In this document: positions 1-10,754 of the stretch, piece after piece
Position numbering within the stretch: the stretch's first letter is position 1
How the letters are laid out: each line of letters starts with the position of its first letter
Assembly: GCA_030144725.1 (NCBI GenBank)
Contig: JASKMD010000024.1
Location: 4,902,220-4,966,219 of the forward strand
Direction of reading: 5' to 3'
From: Haematococcus lacustris
Taxonomy: Eukaryota; Chlorophyta; Chlorophyceae; Chlamydomonadales; Haematococcaceae
Length of the DNA: 64,000 bases
Translations under genes and position numbers: made by a program
The notes under the pieces: model-generated
The model's database searches: none
Seen by the model: only the letters and a program-made list of their open reading frames with translations
What the model was told of the DNA's origin: nothing

Positions 1-407
1 GCATGATCACCTGTGCCCTTGTGGTAGGCAATCACACTCGAGACGCCCTTCTTGGCGTACTTGTACTTCTCCTGGCACTGTTTTTGGCTCAGGTCAAAAG
101 AAGGGTCGAGAGCTATGCATTCCTGTTGAACCAGCTCCCAAAAGGTTTTGAAGTTGTCCTTCCTCTTGAGCAGCTCCGACGCAGTCCTGTGGGCTGCTAC
201 AATATTCATCAAGTGCTGGTCACGCTCCAGAGCTCGTGAGCCTGGCTGCGAGCCATCTGATTGCGAGCCATCTGACTGCCTGCCATCTGGCTGCGTCCCA
301 TCTGGCTGCGTGCCATCGAACTGCCAGCCATCCAGTTGCGAGCCATCTGGCTGCGTGCCATTGGGTTGCCAACCATTGAGCTGCGTGCCCACGAAATTCC
401 CCAACAT
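1..407 (-). CDS. Partial protein: DGxQ repeats plus Myb/SANT-like domain
   Basis: A reading frame opens at the ATG whose first base is 407 and runs without a stop off the left edge (135 codons seen). Residues 10-55 are a degenerate five-residue repeat, D-G-x-Q-x, made by a 15-bp minisatellite. Residues 60-135 are ordinary protein and resemble a Myb/SANT-like (trihelix, MADF-like) DNA-binding fold: a leading helix (LMNIVAAH), an FWELVQQ helix with the core Trp, and a third helix around QCQEKYKYAKK, the usual place of the conserved Cys-x-x-Lys-Tyr. The C-terminus lies outside the window. Such domains occur in host transcription factors and also in transposon-encoded accessory proteins. The repeat-rich surroundings make the second possibility real. 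The domain call is pattern recognition only. Confidence 0.5.
   Translation of the reverse strand, partial: MLGNFVGTQLNGWQPNGTQPDGSQLDGWQFDGTQPDGTQPDGRQSDGSQSDGSQPGSRALERDQHLMNIVAAHRTASELLKRKDNFKTFWELVQQECIALDPSFDLSQKQCQEKYKYAKKGVSSVIAYHKGTGDH
240..395. repeat. 15-bp minisatellite (GCCATCTGGCTGCGT-like)
   Basis: About ten degenerate tandem copies of a 15-bp unit. The unit length is a multiple of three, so all frames stay open; the minus-strand frame encodes the D-G-x-Q-x repeats of the flanking Myb/SANT-like ORF. Confidence 0.85.
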
Positions 408-714
408 GTTTCCCCTGAGCGCTTTTTTCCCGCGGGGTTCGGGGGGGGGAGCAAAAAGCGAGAAGGGAATGGCAGTTAGGGGACAACTACCGCCATTCCC
501 CTGGGGAAGTTTCCCCACGGCGCAAACGGACAGGCAGGGGAACGGCAGTTGGACGGCGAGTACAGCGAGGAAAAAACATTCCCCCGCTGCGCTTTTCCCC
601 CATTCCCCTGTTCCCCTCCGAAAAATTCCCCAGCATTGGAAACGGCACCATTATCAAGAGGGCTGATAAATGACAAGAGCTTCCTATGCTTTCCTATGCT
701 TTCCTATGCTTCCT
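408..714. other. Intergenic, no gene recognised
   Basis: C- and G-run-rich sequence with scattered GGGGAA/TTCCCC motifs and three perfect tandem copies of TTCCTATGCT at 681-710. Nothing codes convincingly on either strand. It may hold the promoter of the minus-strand ORF that starts at 407. Confidence 0.5.
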
Positions 715-1491
715 ATTCTTACTACGCTGACTGCGTCGGCCCATCGCTAAACATGGCCGCCAGTCTGGATCATTTACGCCGCTTGATGAATGCTGGTGGT
801 ACCTTGGAGAAGCCAGAACAGTCTCTACCTATTACGCAGCCTGGTGAGTGCGAGATTATAGGGTAAACCTAGACATGAGCATGGTAGATTTGTCTGGGTG
901 TATCTATGGGTGATAATCCTAAGGATAACGCTACCGAACTAGATAGAGATTCTCGAGGCACACCGCTTGCATCTCTAAGGAGGTCAGCACGGCGTTTGAT
1001 GCACTTCCTGCCTAGGAATACGGTTTCAACGCACTATTATTACAAGAGCTTCCCAACCTGCGCAAGGCCGCTTTAACACACTGCAATAGCCTCCCGTGGG
1101 AGTCATGAGCATACTTCACAGCTAGGGCGCAAATCCGGACGGATACGTAGCAGCAACAAGCAGCAAATTGATCTCAAAAACAGCACTGCAGATTTGCATG
1201 CCGGCACCCCATCACGGCACACCGACCGACCGACTAGTGACCGCTCTACCTCGCTCGTTGTTGCGGCGTTGTTGTATGCACGTGCACTACCGTCAGGGTG
1301 CAAGGAGTCATTGGTGCAAGGGTACCGCGGAGGGGGCCAAGGTTGACTTTAACCCGTCCCTCGCAGGCCAAGCTGCGGAGCTGTACGCTGCAGCGAGGCC
1401 TATCGGTTTGACTTCTTGGACTTCAATATATGCGACAAAGACTGAAGGTGCATCTTTTCGAGCCATTTCATCAGACCTTGTGGGACCTAAC
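715..1491 (+). repeat. Dispersed 777-bp repeat, copy A
   Basis: Aligns along its whole length, with scattered substitutions and small indels, to 9337-10111 in the same orientation. It starts at ATTCTTACTACGCTGACTGC and ends near TTGTGGGACCT. No protein frame is shared beyond a roughly 60-codon minus-strand stretch. There are no TG...CA ends and no flanking duplication that I can see. It is probably an old dispersed element of unknown class. Confidence 0.75.
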
Positions 1492-1865
1492 AGAAAGCTC
1501 TGTGGGCTGGGTAATAGAATGTGCCGTCGTTCTTGAGCTTGTAGCTGTACAGAGAGCATGTACGGGTAACAGGAGTTTAACAATTGATGTATGTTGCACT
1601 GCGACAATGCACAAGGGTCCACTGCACACGATCCAGCTGGCAAGCTCCACAAAGGTTCTGCAAACGACCCCGTGCAGGAGTGGTTGGCTTCCGACGACCA
1701 CCGCGGTTCACCCCCGCCCCACACACGACAGACAAAACAAAAAACTGGTTGACACCCCCGGCAGCACCCCTAACTGCTAGCTAATTTCTTACGGCTCTGT
1801 GCGCCTGCTGGTCAGACCGGCTGGTCACACCAGCGCTGCTGGCCTCCCAGACAGTGCTGGCCGGC
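1492..1865. other. 3' flank of the ArfGAP gene
   Basis: No coding signal. It lies directly downstream of the minus-strand ArfGAP stop codon and probably contains its 3' UTR. No clear TGTAA signal was found on the minus strand in the first 100 bases. Confidence 0.4.
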
Positions 1866-4800
1866 TCAATACCTGCCCAAATCACTCATGAACTTTGTAG
1901 CCATCCCGGCCAGCTTCTTGGACACGGAGCCCGCCAGGTTGGACATCTGCGATAGGTCCTGCTGGGCCTGCAGGTGTGCACCGCCAGCGTCCACCAGGGG
2001 CACACAGCAGCATGTGATAACAGTGCAGCATGCTCATGGCATGTGGCATTCAATGAGCTAGGTGAGGAAGCATGCAGCACATCTTGCACTCTTTGATGTA
2101 TGTCGTGGGATGGGCCAGGCGGGCTGCTGCTTGCTCACCACCCGTCACGTCCCCACACAACCATTTGCATGATGTCACGTTTTTGGTGCTGTTGGGCTTT
2201 GCAGCCTTGCTGGGTCGGGATCATCATACCATGATGGCACAGGGATGACAGCACCAGTCCCTTTTGAGACATCATGCATGCCCACACTGGCCAGCCCCGC
2301 TGTACTGCGACCTTGTGTGTTCTACCCCCTCCTATCACGGCCACACACGCATCTGCCTGCTGCCATGCCCCCAGCCCGTCAGCCATCCATGTAAGCTGCC
2401 ACGCCTTGCTCAGGTGACATACCTGCATGGACAGCCGGTTAACCAGGTCAGCTGCGGAGACGTCCATGTTGCTGCCACTGGTCTCCTTGCGGCCAAAGTA
2501 GTCTGCTGAGGAGATGGCAGACGAGCCTTGGAACCGCTGCAGTCGGTTGTTGCGCTCAGCCTCGGTCTCGCCACTGCCATCCTGCCCAGCAATGCAATGA
2601 ACCACAACAACCATGTTCGTAGCAGGACAGGTGACAGGGGTCCCCACTGCGTCCCCATCAGCAACGCCTAGAGTCAACAGCAGCAACAGCAGTAGGGCTT
2701 GCCAAGCTGTGTATTCAATGTGGCCACAAGCTGCACGCTCGGGAGCGGGAGGGAGAGCAACAGCAAGCATGGCGTCAGTCAGAGTTGTTGTCGTCGAGGT
2801 GCTGGTGGTGCACAGCTGCCGAGCCGTCAGCCTAGTATGGTTGCTAGGCAGCAGCAGCGGCAGGGGCGATATCAACAGGAAGAGCAGAAGCAGCAGCATC
2901 CGCATCCCCACGTTCGCCACACTAGCAGTCCAAGACCTGATGTTGCCTAGTATGGTTGCTTGGCTGGTGTCACTCATCACAGATCCCACGCAAAGGGACC
3001 AGTGCTGACATCTCCAGCAGGGGTAGCAGTGTGCACGACAGGAGAGACTCACAGTGGCAAAGTCCTTTGAAGAGATAGCCTTGGCGCTAGCAAAGCGCTG
3101 TTGGGCTGCCGTGGACTCAGTGGCTGAGCTGGTCTGGCTTGGCCCCTGAGCTTCACGCCGGCTGCTCCCTCCGTTGGTTGTGTTGCCGCCAGACTGCTTG
3201 TTCATGGTCATGCCGCTTGGGTTACTGAAGAAATCACCCCCTTTGGTGTTCAGGGTCAGGTGCCCATCCTTGCCCCGCTGCACGGTGCTGGCAGGCTCCT
3301 ACAAGCAGCGAGGCAGGTGGGAGGGTCTCAGCGCAGTAAGGGTTGGGTGTGTATAGCTTGCCTGGCCTGCATTCACTGTAAGTGTGTTGTGTAGTGCATG
3401 CTGCCTGTGGCCATGGGCATACACACTGCAACTCCCAGGGCCTTGGCAGTTTAGCATGCTGCGTTGCACTGCATAGCTGCAGTGTGCTGTTGCTCGTCGG
3501 AGCAACAGACGCTGGGCTGAGCATATGGCTGTTGTGTATGTGAGGCTTCACAGCGCTGTGTGCCTCTCATTACCTACCGCAGCTGTGAGCGTGTCGTAGG
3601 CAAAGCGGGACACCGGTGCCTTGGCACTTGCAATGTCTGCTGCTGGGACAGCGCCCGCTGCTACAGTGGGCGCTTTCACAGGCTCTGGAGCAGGTGCTTG
3701 GTCAAACATTGCATCATCAACCTGCAGAGCCATGCAACACCTGGCCTGCGTGTCACACAGCTGTGCCGGCCTCACTCCTGTGCATGTCTCACAGCTGTGC
3801 AGGTCCCGACTGGTGTGGGGCTGAGACGCTGTTTCCACGCTAGTGCAGGTCATATCCTTGGACGGTGAATAACCTAAGGCATTAGCAAGAAGCTCACTGA
3901 CGCAGAAGCAGGAGCTAGAGTGCTCCTGCCTCCAGCCAAAGCCATGCAGTGGGCAGTGCGCCGTTCGACATCCTGCCTACTTTGCTGCTGTATTGGGCTG
4001 GATCCAAGGCTGGCCTTCACACCCTGCTTAGAGCATCTGTGCCGCTGGCACTCGCCTTGCTGTCCAGCTTCTTCACGCCCAAGCCCAGCTTTGTACCTGC
4101 CTTCTTGGTGGTGGCCCCCACCCGAGCTGCAGCCAAACTCAGGTGCAGCATGCAGTGAGAGCTATCTCTGCGTTGTGTCTGAGCTCCTTCTGCAGCAGCT
4201 CATGCGTCAAACTAAGACCAGCAGCTCCCAGCTGCTCATGCATGCCACAGCAAAGAGCCCCCTACGTGGCAGCATACGGCAGCATAGCAGCCGCTATGGC
4301 GCACGCTAGTGCTGTGCCTGCCGCGCAGTAGAATCCCACCCACGTTTGGATGCCAGGCCTGACACTGGGCGTGGAGCAGGGGCTACTGCTCTTGCATCCT
4401 CAGTATCTGCCTGGGATGCACCCCCTTCCGTGACATGCGGGGGGGCTTCACTGACGCCACCGTCTGATGAGCGATGATGAAAGTCAGGTAACTCTCCTGG
4501 CGCCATGCTTGCCTGCTCCTTGCCAGCTTGCAAGCTGCAGCAAAGGATGCAGATGTAGGAACATTGCAAAGCAGCCAATATCACAATCCATCCATGGCCA
4601 GTGGCATCTAGCTTGTCCACTTACGTAGCTGCAGCTGCTTGCGATGTTAACTTTGTGGCCTCCTTTTCCAGCATAGCACGATACAGCTGGGCTGCTCTCG
4701 AGGTGTACTGCAGACCAATAATCATGCTGTCAGCGTCAGCAGGCTCAATTGCCCCATGAGCTGCATAACTTTACTGCCTACCTTGCTCTCAATTTTGTCA

Positions 4801-5430
4801 GACCCAATTTCATCCCACCCGTGCTGGGTAAAGAACTGGCGAGCCCGGTGGTTCCCTCCTACTGCCATGATCTGTGAGATTTCTCGAGGCAAGAGCAGGT
4901 GTGAGGCATGCACATTCTGTCATATGCTGTGCACTGCTTCTACACAATATCATCAGCACCTTCAACTGCTCTGGTGTCCAAGAGTCTGCGTGTAGCAACC
5001 ATTGACAATGCAAATGAACGTGAATCAAGGGAAGCCATTGTAACGTGTCTGCATTCTGTACACCGCAGTACGCCCTCACCAAGAGTAGTCGACCTGCAGT
5101 GCACAACAATTTCGATCTGTTCAGCTGCTTCTCGCCAGGAACGCTGCTTCTCGCCAGGAACGGTACGAGCACCCACCTCACGAAGCTGATGTGAACGCCC
5201 AAGCTGCGATGTACCCCAGCACAAGTTAGGCAGATGAATACGCCCTGCGTTTGCAAAAACCAGTACAGCTTCTCTTAATGTCCCAAAGGCCACGAAGTAG
5301 ATAACAACGGGCAACGGCTCACATAGGGGACAGAGCTCCAAGTTGGATTCTTTGCGGGGCAATCAAAGCAAACGCGGTTTTCAGGCCTGCTGCGCATCTT
5401 CTTAAACAAACTGTCCCTGTCTAGCTCCAT
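1866..5430 (-). CDS. ARFGAP2/3 (Glo3)-type Arf GTPase-activating protein
   Basis: Stimulates GTP hydrolysis on Arf GTPases at COPI-coated Golgi membranes (family knowledge). Twelve exons rebuilt on the minus strand: 5430-5323, 5244-5177, 5093-5080, 4985-4960, 4871-4782, 4707-4625, 4534-4344, 4126-4023, 3721-3578, 3277-3053, 2581-2423, 1967-1866. All introns are GT-AG, the frame is kept throughout, and the total is 1314 nt (437 residues plus TGA). The ArfGAP zinc finger is C21-x2-C24-x16-C41-x2-C44 and the arginine finger is R49 in GVHRSLGVH. Two ISS motifs typical of ARFGAP2/3 follow in the C-terminal third (AISSKDFAT and AISSADYFG), then an amphipathic tail ending DLGRY. The start at 5430 is chosen because [12 protein letters not shown] leads directly into the finger as in relatives; an in-frame ATG at 5520 is less likely. 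Exon 3 is only 14 nt. Confidence 0.92.
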
Positions 5431-5683
5431 TTGATTGCTTCCAGACCCAGCAACACTGGTGTCACCGGTGACTGCCCGAAGTTGACAAAGACAGGAGTGT
5501 TCTGAATCGACTCCTGCCAAATGTTACCTTAAATGCGCTCTGTTTCAATTCTTTTTTGTTTTTAAAAGCTCCACCATTCTGGTGTGTGTGTGCCTGTAGC
5601 TAGATTTCCAGTAGCTCCAATCCTTACACATCTCCTTTGCTAGGGATTCAGTAGTTATCGTTGTTGAGATTGTCTGATATGGG
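5431..5683. other. Upstream region of the ArfGAP gene
   Basis: No coding signal beyond a short in-frame upstream extension of ArfGAP exon 1. Probably 5' UTR and promoter. No recognisable TATA box. Confidence 0.35.
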
Positions 5684-6229
5684 CTACCGCTGCAGCCACC
5701 ACTTGCGCAACAGGGCCTTGATCCATCTGTTTGCTTCCAGCTCTGCCATACCTGTATGACAGTAGATATATCTGAATGGATATATCAACCATGCTGTATC
5801 CGGGCGGTAGGGCCTGGTGTTGCGCTGCCCCCCGGCTGCCTGCCAGTCCGCCCAGTCCAGCTGCCAGCTGATGTGGGCTGCCTCCAGCTTCCTGCTGATG
5901 TCCACCGCATGGCGCAGCAGGCTGCCCCTGTTGACCCCCCTCTCCAGCCAGGCGTCGTTCACCACCAACCCCTGAGCCAGCCCCAGCAACCTCCGCTGCC
6001 AAGCCACCTCGTCCCGCATTGCAGCAGTAGGCACCACCCCACCCTGTCCCTGTTCCTGACCCTCTAGCCAGGTCACCTCCTTCCCCTGCACACTCCTCGC
6101 CACCCAACTGCGCTGACGCTCAGTCCAGCCTGGACTGCCATCCACGGGCAGCCCAAAGCGGCGCTGGTGCTCGTATGAGCCAGCGATGACCCGGGCTCCA
6201 GCCAGAGCCACCGGTTGTTGGATACCCAC
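5684..6229 (-). CDS. Unrecognised ORF, possibly an exon of a broken gene
   Basis: A 181-codon minus-strand frame, more protein-like in composition than the low-complexity frames nearby: acidic and basic residues are mixed, Trp-rich (WTERQRSW, WQLDWADW) and helix-forming (SLLRHAVDISRKLEAAHI). I do not recognise the family. Its last part may be intronic, since ACAG|GTATGG near 5752 looks like a splice donor. The 5' side is close to the 969-bp DNA element at 6381-7349, so a host gene may have been interrupted here. Function unknown. Confidence 0.35.
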   Translation of the reverse strand: MGIQQPVALAGARVIAGSYEHQRRFGLPVDGSPGWTERQRSWVARSVQGKEVTWLEGQEQGQGGVVPTAAMRDEVAWQRRLLGLAQGLVVNDAWLERGVNRGSLLRHAVDISRKLEAAHISWQLDWADWQAAGGQRNTRPYRPDTAWLIYPFRYIYCHTGMAELEANRWIKALLRKWWLQR

Positions 6230-6380
6230 GTTTGCTTCCAGCAGCTATGTCTTGAAACAGAAGCTGCGTTTGTGTTTACAACCAGGCTTAAACGGAACCT
6301 CCTCTTTCCGAACGCCTGCAGACAAGCAGGAAAGGAGACAATGCATGTGTGAAGCAAAGTGTGTGACAAAGTGTTCTATG

Positions 6381-7349
6381 GGTCACCCCCGCCATTGGCT
6401 GCACCCCTGATAACTATCCGACTGATCTTTAAAAGTTTTTCAGCGATTCTTGCGCAGGGCTGTGCAGCTCACGAGCGCGAGGCTAGCGGGCTGCTCGGGC
6501 TGATGTGCACCTGTGCCGGGGCGGGCGGGGGTGTTGAGATTTCTGGTCGCGTTGTGCCGGGAATGGCCTGCTTAGTGGGGCTGTGGTCAGAGAACAGCTA
6601 TCGCGCTCAGCGGCCCAGCTTTTCAAATGTTTGAATTTCTTGTCGGGCGCAGGATTTCTTGTCGGGCGCAGGACCCCCCTTAACATGTGTTCTAGTGCTG
6701 TTGATATGCTTGAGAGTGCTGGTATGGCTTTTGGGCTGCCCTTGTACCACACTTGCAACTCGTGTCGCGTCACCCCATGTCAGTTTTTTATGTTTTTTTA
6801 CTTTCTTGACAATTTTTCAGAGTCCAACCAGGACGTCAAATGATAAACTGCCAGTTCTGTGCTGCTCCTTGTGTGGGCTTCTAACGTCTAATCAGGACAG
6901 AAGCGCGATGTCATCATGTTTGGGCCGTTTCATGAGTGGGCGGTCAATATTTTCCCAGCTCAGTTTCTACATGTTTTTGACAATTCTTGCTGCGCGTGGT
7001 TGCTCGGAAGTCGCAGGCATCAATGATCAGAGCATCCTGCAATTGGCGACTTGGCAGCAGCTTGCACATGGCACAGGTTCATCAGCAATCCGCCGTCGCG
7101 GTCACGCCCCCAGCTTGGGAGATGGTTTCGATGCGTGCTTGGACGCAGCAGCACTGTCGCGTGCTGACCTGAAAATTTGAATTGTCCGTCGCGGGTTGGG
7201 GCCAGCCACCCGGCAAATCGTTGGGGCAGGCTGCACTCTAGTTAGGCCATAAGCAGCTCATCGCACCAATCGGCGGCCTCATCCGTGCAGAAATGAGTAA
7301 GAAAGGTATCTCTTGAGCCACGGGGGTGCAGCCAATGGCGGGGGTGACC
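6381..7349. mobile_element. Non-autonomous TIR DNA transposon, 969 bp
   Basis: Perfect 27-bp terminal inverted repeats, beginning GGTCACCCCCGCCATTGGCT at 6381-6407 and mirrored at 7323-7349, flanked on both sides by TATG (6377-6380 and 7350-7353) as a 4-bp target duplication. The interior codes for nothing I recognise and includes a short direct duplication (TTTCTTGTCGGGCGCAGGA, around 6635-6670). Superfamily uncertain. Confidence 0.8.
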
Positions 7350-7353
7350 TATG

Positions 7354-8503
7354 GTAAAGATAATGTATGAACCGGGCGCCGAATCACACTCGAACCAGAA
7401 CGAACGCCCCTCGGTTCGAACCCGCCGCTAGCCCACTTAGCGCCGCAGCTCTTATGTGGTGCTACTAGAGCTGGGTGCAATTACATGCTCCCAGCAGGCT
7501 GACCCATCAGTAGCAGCTTCTGATGCTGCCCAGCATCCCCACCTTTGTGCTGCTTGCACTTACAACCTTGTTCTAGTAGACTTAAGCAGCAACAACAGCT
7601 GTTGCTACTGCCTAGCAGCCCCAACCCCTTGCTGCCTGCACCTGCTGGGTGCTATTACATGCTCCCAGCAGGCTGAACCAGTAGTAACTGCAGCATCTAT
7701 TGCCTAGCAGCCCCACCTCCCTTCGTTTTGTCTTGTTCGACCCAGCGTCACACGGCACCCCTTTTCGGTGGTTCAAAATCCCGTTCGGGCCCCACCTATA
7801 AGGCTGTTTAGGTGCTTGTAGTCGCCTTCTTGAACTGTCCCTGTCCAGCTCCATTATGCCAGCTGTTCGGATTCAAAAAGTCTCCCTATATGATATAGTA
7901 TATCCCTATCCTCCTGTGGTCAGGTCCCACAAGGTCTCTTTGGCGAAATGTACCGTGAGCCATTTGATGCCGCGCTTACACAGCCGTGATCAGCAAGCCT
8001 TCCCGATATGCCTGCTGCATCAAAGGGCCTGCACGGCCTGGGCGCCCACCAATCCTCGACAAGTGTCCAAGTGGCAAGGTTACTGTAGATGGATGCGGCG
8101 TTCTCATAAAAGCGGCTGTCAGTAGGTGCGGTCTACAACAGCGCTAGCGCGAGGGCCGGCGGTTATGTTCGGTAACCTGGTGGCTCGCACCTCGCATCAG
8201 GCTGCCGTAGCTTGCTCGCAACATGCCTAAGCCCTCCTTTTCCACCACATTAAAGCATATACTATGAACTGCAGGCAACAAGTCCGAAGTGTCTTACGAC
8301 GACATTATTGTTGGGTAGATAAACGCGTATGTCGGAGCAGCAGAACGAAGAAGCCGTTGCAGCTCAAGCAGCACATGTGGCAGGACATGTTCAGCCATGA
8401 ATTAGGTCAGTGGGTCTGGCAGGGGTCTAAGCATGCCCCGTGAACATGTGTTTGACACAGGCTGCTATAGACAGCCAGCAACAACAGACTGCATAGACAG
8501 ACA
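7354..8503. other. Intergenic, no gene recognised
   Basis: Contains a direct duplication of about 33 bp (7471-7503 and 7645-7677, spacing 174 bp) with a CTGGGTGC, ATTACATGCTCCCAGCAGG core. Around 7385-7425 are several GTTCGA motifs, one of them GGTTCGAACC, but no cloverleaf can be built. Nothing else is supported. Confidence 0.45.
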
Positions 8504-9307
8504 CTACTGCTTGCAATACTCCGCGATACGCTCAAGTAGTTGCCGTCTGTTCTTACCCATGGACCCCACCCCCAACTGCTGGCTCAAATGCTTCAGCTCC
8601 TCCACCGTCATGCCCTTGGAACGCAGAGCAGGCAAGGGTGGCTCAAACCTGTTGTACACCCCCCTTGCTGTATCTTCCAACTCCTTTAGCCTCTTGCTGT
8701 CCACCTGCTGTTGCTGTTGCCGGGCTGTGACACTGTCTCTGACAGCTACAGCTGCTGCTCGTTGCTCATCTGATGGCATGCTTACTAAGCACCTAATGCG
8801 CTTCATCACCCTCTCCGCCTTGCTTTGCCCTTGTTGTTGCCGCTTCCCTTTCCTTGCCTTGTTGGTAGCAGGGGCCTGAGTGCCCCCACCAAGGCTGGCA
8901 GCTGTGCCCCCAGGGCTGGCAGCTGTGCCTGCAGGGCTGGCAGCTGTGCCTGCAGGGCTGGCAGCTGTGCCTGCAGGGCTGGCAGCTGTGCCTGCAGGGC
9001 TGGCAGCTGTGCCTGCAGGGCTGGCAGCTGTGCCTGCAGGGCTGGCAGCTGTGCCTGCAGGGCTGGCAGCGGTGCCCCCAGGGCTGGCAGCTGTACCAGG
9101 GCTGGCAGGAGCTCCATGGGTTTGTAGGGCTTTGCGTTCTGCCGTTGCTGCCACCATGCCTTGCTGGGTAACCACGCCATCTGCCACCCATGCAGTGGTG
9201 TCCTCCATTGCAAGCTTGGCTCGCCCGGACATCCCCTCCGCATTCATGCGTAGCACGCTGTCATTGTTGAGCTGTTTCAGCATGGTTTCTGGCACTGCGT
9301 TGGTCAT
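8504..9307 (-). CDS. ORF with GTAASPA repeats and C-terminal SAP-like motif
   Basis: Intronless 267-codon frame, ATG at 9307 and TAG at 8504. Residues about 67-143 are a seven-residue repeat (GTAASPA) made by a 21-bp minisatellite. A basic stretch follows (KARKGKRQQQGQSKAERVMK), then a Gln-rich coiled coil (TARQQQQQVDSKRLKELEDT). The last 40 residues (MTVEELKHLSQQLGV ... RRQLLERI) match the helix-turn-helix spacing of the SAP nucleic-acid-binding motif. It could be a host chromatin protein or a transposon accessory protein. It lies 30 bp from dispersed repeat copy B. No splice sites are needed. Confidence 0.5.
   Translation of the reverse strand: MTNAVPETMLKQLNNDSVLRMNAEGMSGRAKLAMEDTTAWVADGVVTQQGMVAATAERKALQTHGAPASPGTAASPGGTAASPAGTAASPAGTAASPAGTAASPAGTAASPAGTAASPAGTAASPAGTAASPGGTAASLGGGTQAPATNKARKGKRQQQGQSKAERVMKRIRCLVSMPSDEQRAAAVAVRDSVTARQQQQQVDSKRLKELEDTARGVYNRFEPPLPALRSKGMTVEELKHLSQQLGVGSMGKNRRQLLERIAEYCKQ
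8880..9107. repeat. 21-bp minisatellite inside the SAP-like ORF
   Basis: About ten tandem copies of GGGCTGGCAGCTGTGCCTGCA, nearly perfect in the middle and decayed at the ends. The unit length keeps every frame open. Confidence 0.9.
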
Positions 9308-9336
9308 GTGCGTTGCCCTGTAGTAGCGGCCGATGC

Positions 9337-10111
9337 ATTCTTACTACGCTGACTGCGTCGGCCCATCGCTAAAAATGGCCGCAAATCTGCATCATTTGTG
9401 CCGCTGATGAACGCTGGTGGTAGCTGCAAGGAACCTGAACAATCTCTACCTTCGTCGCAGCCTGATGAGCGCGAGATAATGGAATAAATCAGACATGAGC
9501 ATGGTAGGTATGTCTGGTGTATCTATGGGTGTCAATCCTAAGGATAGCGCTATCGGGCAAGGTAGAGATGCTCGAGGCACACCTCTTGCATCTATGAAGG
9601 AGGTCAGCACGGCGTTTGATGCACTTCCTGCCTAGAAATAAGACTTCTACGCACCGTAATTCCAGGAGCTTCCCAAGCTGCGCAGGGCAGATGTAATACA
9701 CTGCAATAGCTTCTAATGGGAGCTATGAGCATACTTCAAAGGTATGGCGCAGAAACCAGACGGTTACGTAGCAGCAACAAGCAGCAAATCGATCTCAAAA
9801 ATAGCACTGCAGATTTGCATGACGGCACCCCATCACGGCACGCCGACCGACCGACTAGTGGCCGCTCTACCTCGCTCGTTGCTGCGGCGTTATTGTATGC
9901 ACGTGCACTACCGTTAGGGTGCAAGGAGTCACTGGTGCCAGGATACCGCGGAGGGGGGCAAAGTTGACTTTAGCCCGTCCCTCGCAGGCCAAGCTGCGGA
10001 GCTGCACGCCGCAGCGGGGCGTCGCGGTTTGACCTCTTGGAGTTCAGTGTACGCGACAAAAAGTGACGGTACATTATTTCGAGCCATTTTACCTGACCTT
10101 GTGGGACCTGA
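9337..10111 (+). repeat. Dispersed 777-bp repeat, copy B
   Basis: Full-length diverged copy of 715-1491 in the same orientation. The interval between the two copies holds the ArfGAP gene and unrelated sequence, so they are not LTRs of one element. Confidence 0.75.
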
Positions 10112-10754
10112 CCTGTGGAGCCCCTACACTTCTACACAGGAGTGAGAGTCAGGATGTCCCAACATGGGGTTGGTAATCTTCATGCAAGTACTCTTTCAAT
10201 ACTGCACCGTTTCTGATAGCGTTTGTCACATTGGCACCTGCGAATTAATGCGCATCTACTGGCAAGCGGCGCGTTACCTCTTGCGAGTGAGGCCGTGCCG
10301 GCGCAAGCGATCGCGGATACATCTCAGCTGCTCACCATCGATTGTTCTTGTGGTGAGTAGTAGCACCAATGAGCGAACTCCGCCTGGCATCCAGCCGGAA
10401 GTACAATCACATTTCAGCCCGCCAGGCTCGCTCCGCGAGCCTTTAGTTGGTGCAGGCGGTGTTGGAGGGCCATCGCTGGGCATGTGATGTAGCGACATTG
10501 CTGCAAATGCGGGAAATGTGCGTCTCTCTCTCGCTAGTCACACAGGAAAAGGGACCCTCATTAACAAAATGGCATGTTGTGAGCTGACCACTGTGACTTT
10601 CCAGTTTTTCGCTACATAACTATGTTCCTTACTCAACGCCACAACTGCTGGAGAAGAAAGCATGGCAATTAGTTGATCAGGCCTGCTTGAAATGACATTG
10701 GCGTGACCCGACTTTGCCTTGAAGGAATGATTAGCCCATCCGACCCTGCCCATT
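10112..10754. other. Intergenic, no gene recognised
   Basis: Unique-looking sequence with weak 70-107-codon frames on both strands, none with a recognisable motif. Confidence 0.4.

Noticed and set aside
148..666. 172-codon plus-strand frame with CEPSGCVPSGC repeats
   Set aside because: Antisense translation of the 15-bp minisatellite; the minus-strand frame has the protein-like domain.
7385..7425. tRNA gene near GGTTCGAACC
   Set aside because: No T stem pairing or acceptor stem on either strand.
7612..7862. Second ArfGAP-like start (MELDRDS) on the minus strand
   Set aside because: Only about 23 bases resemble ArfGAP exon 1; no zinc finger follows. Probably a chance or tiny duplicated fragment.
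715..10111. The two 777-bp repeats as LTRs of one element
   Set aside because: No TG...CA ends, notable divergence, and a normal host gene between them.
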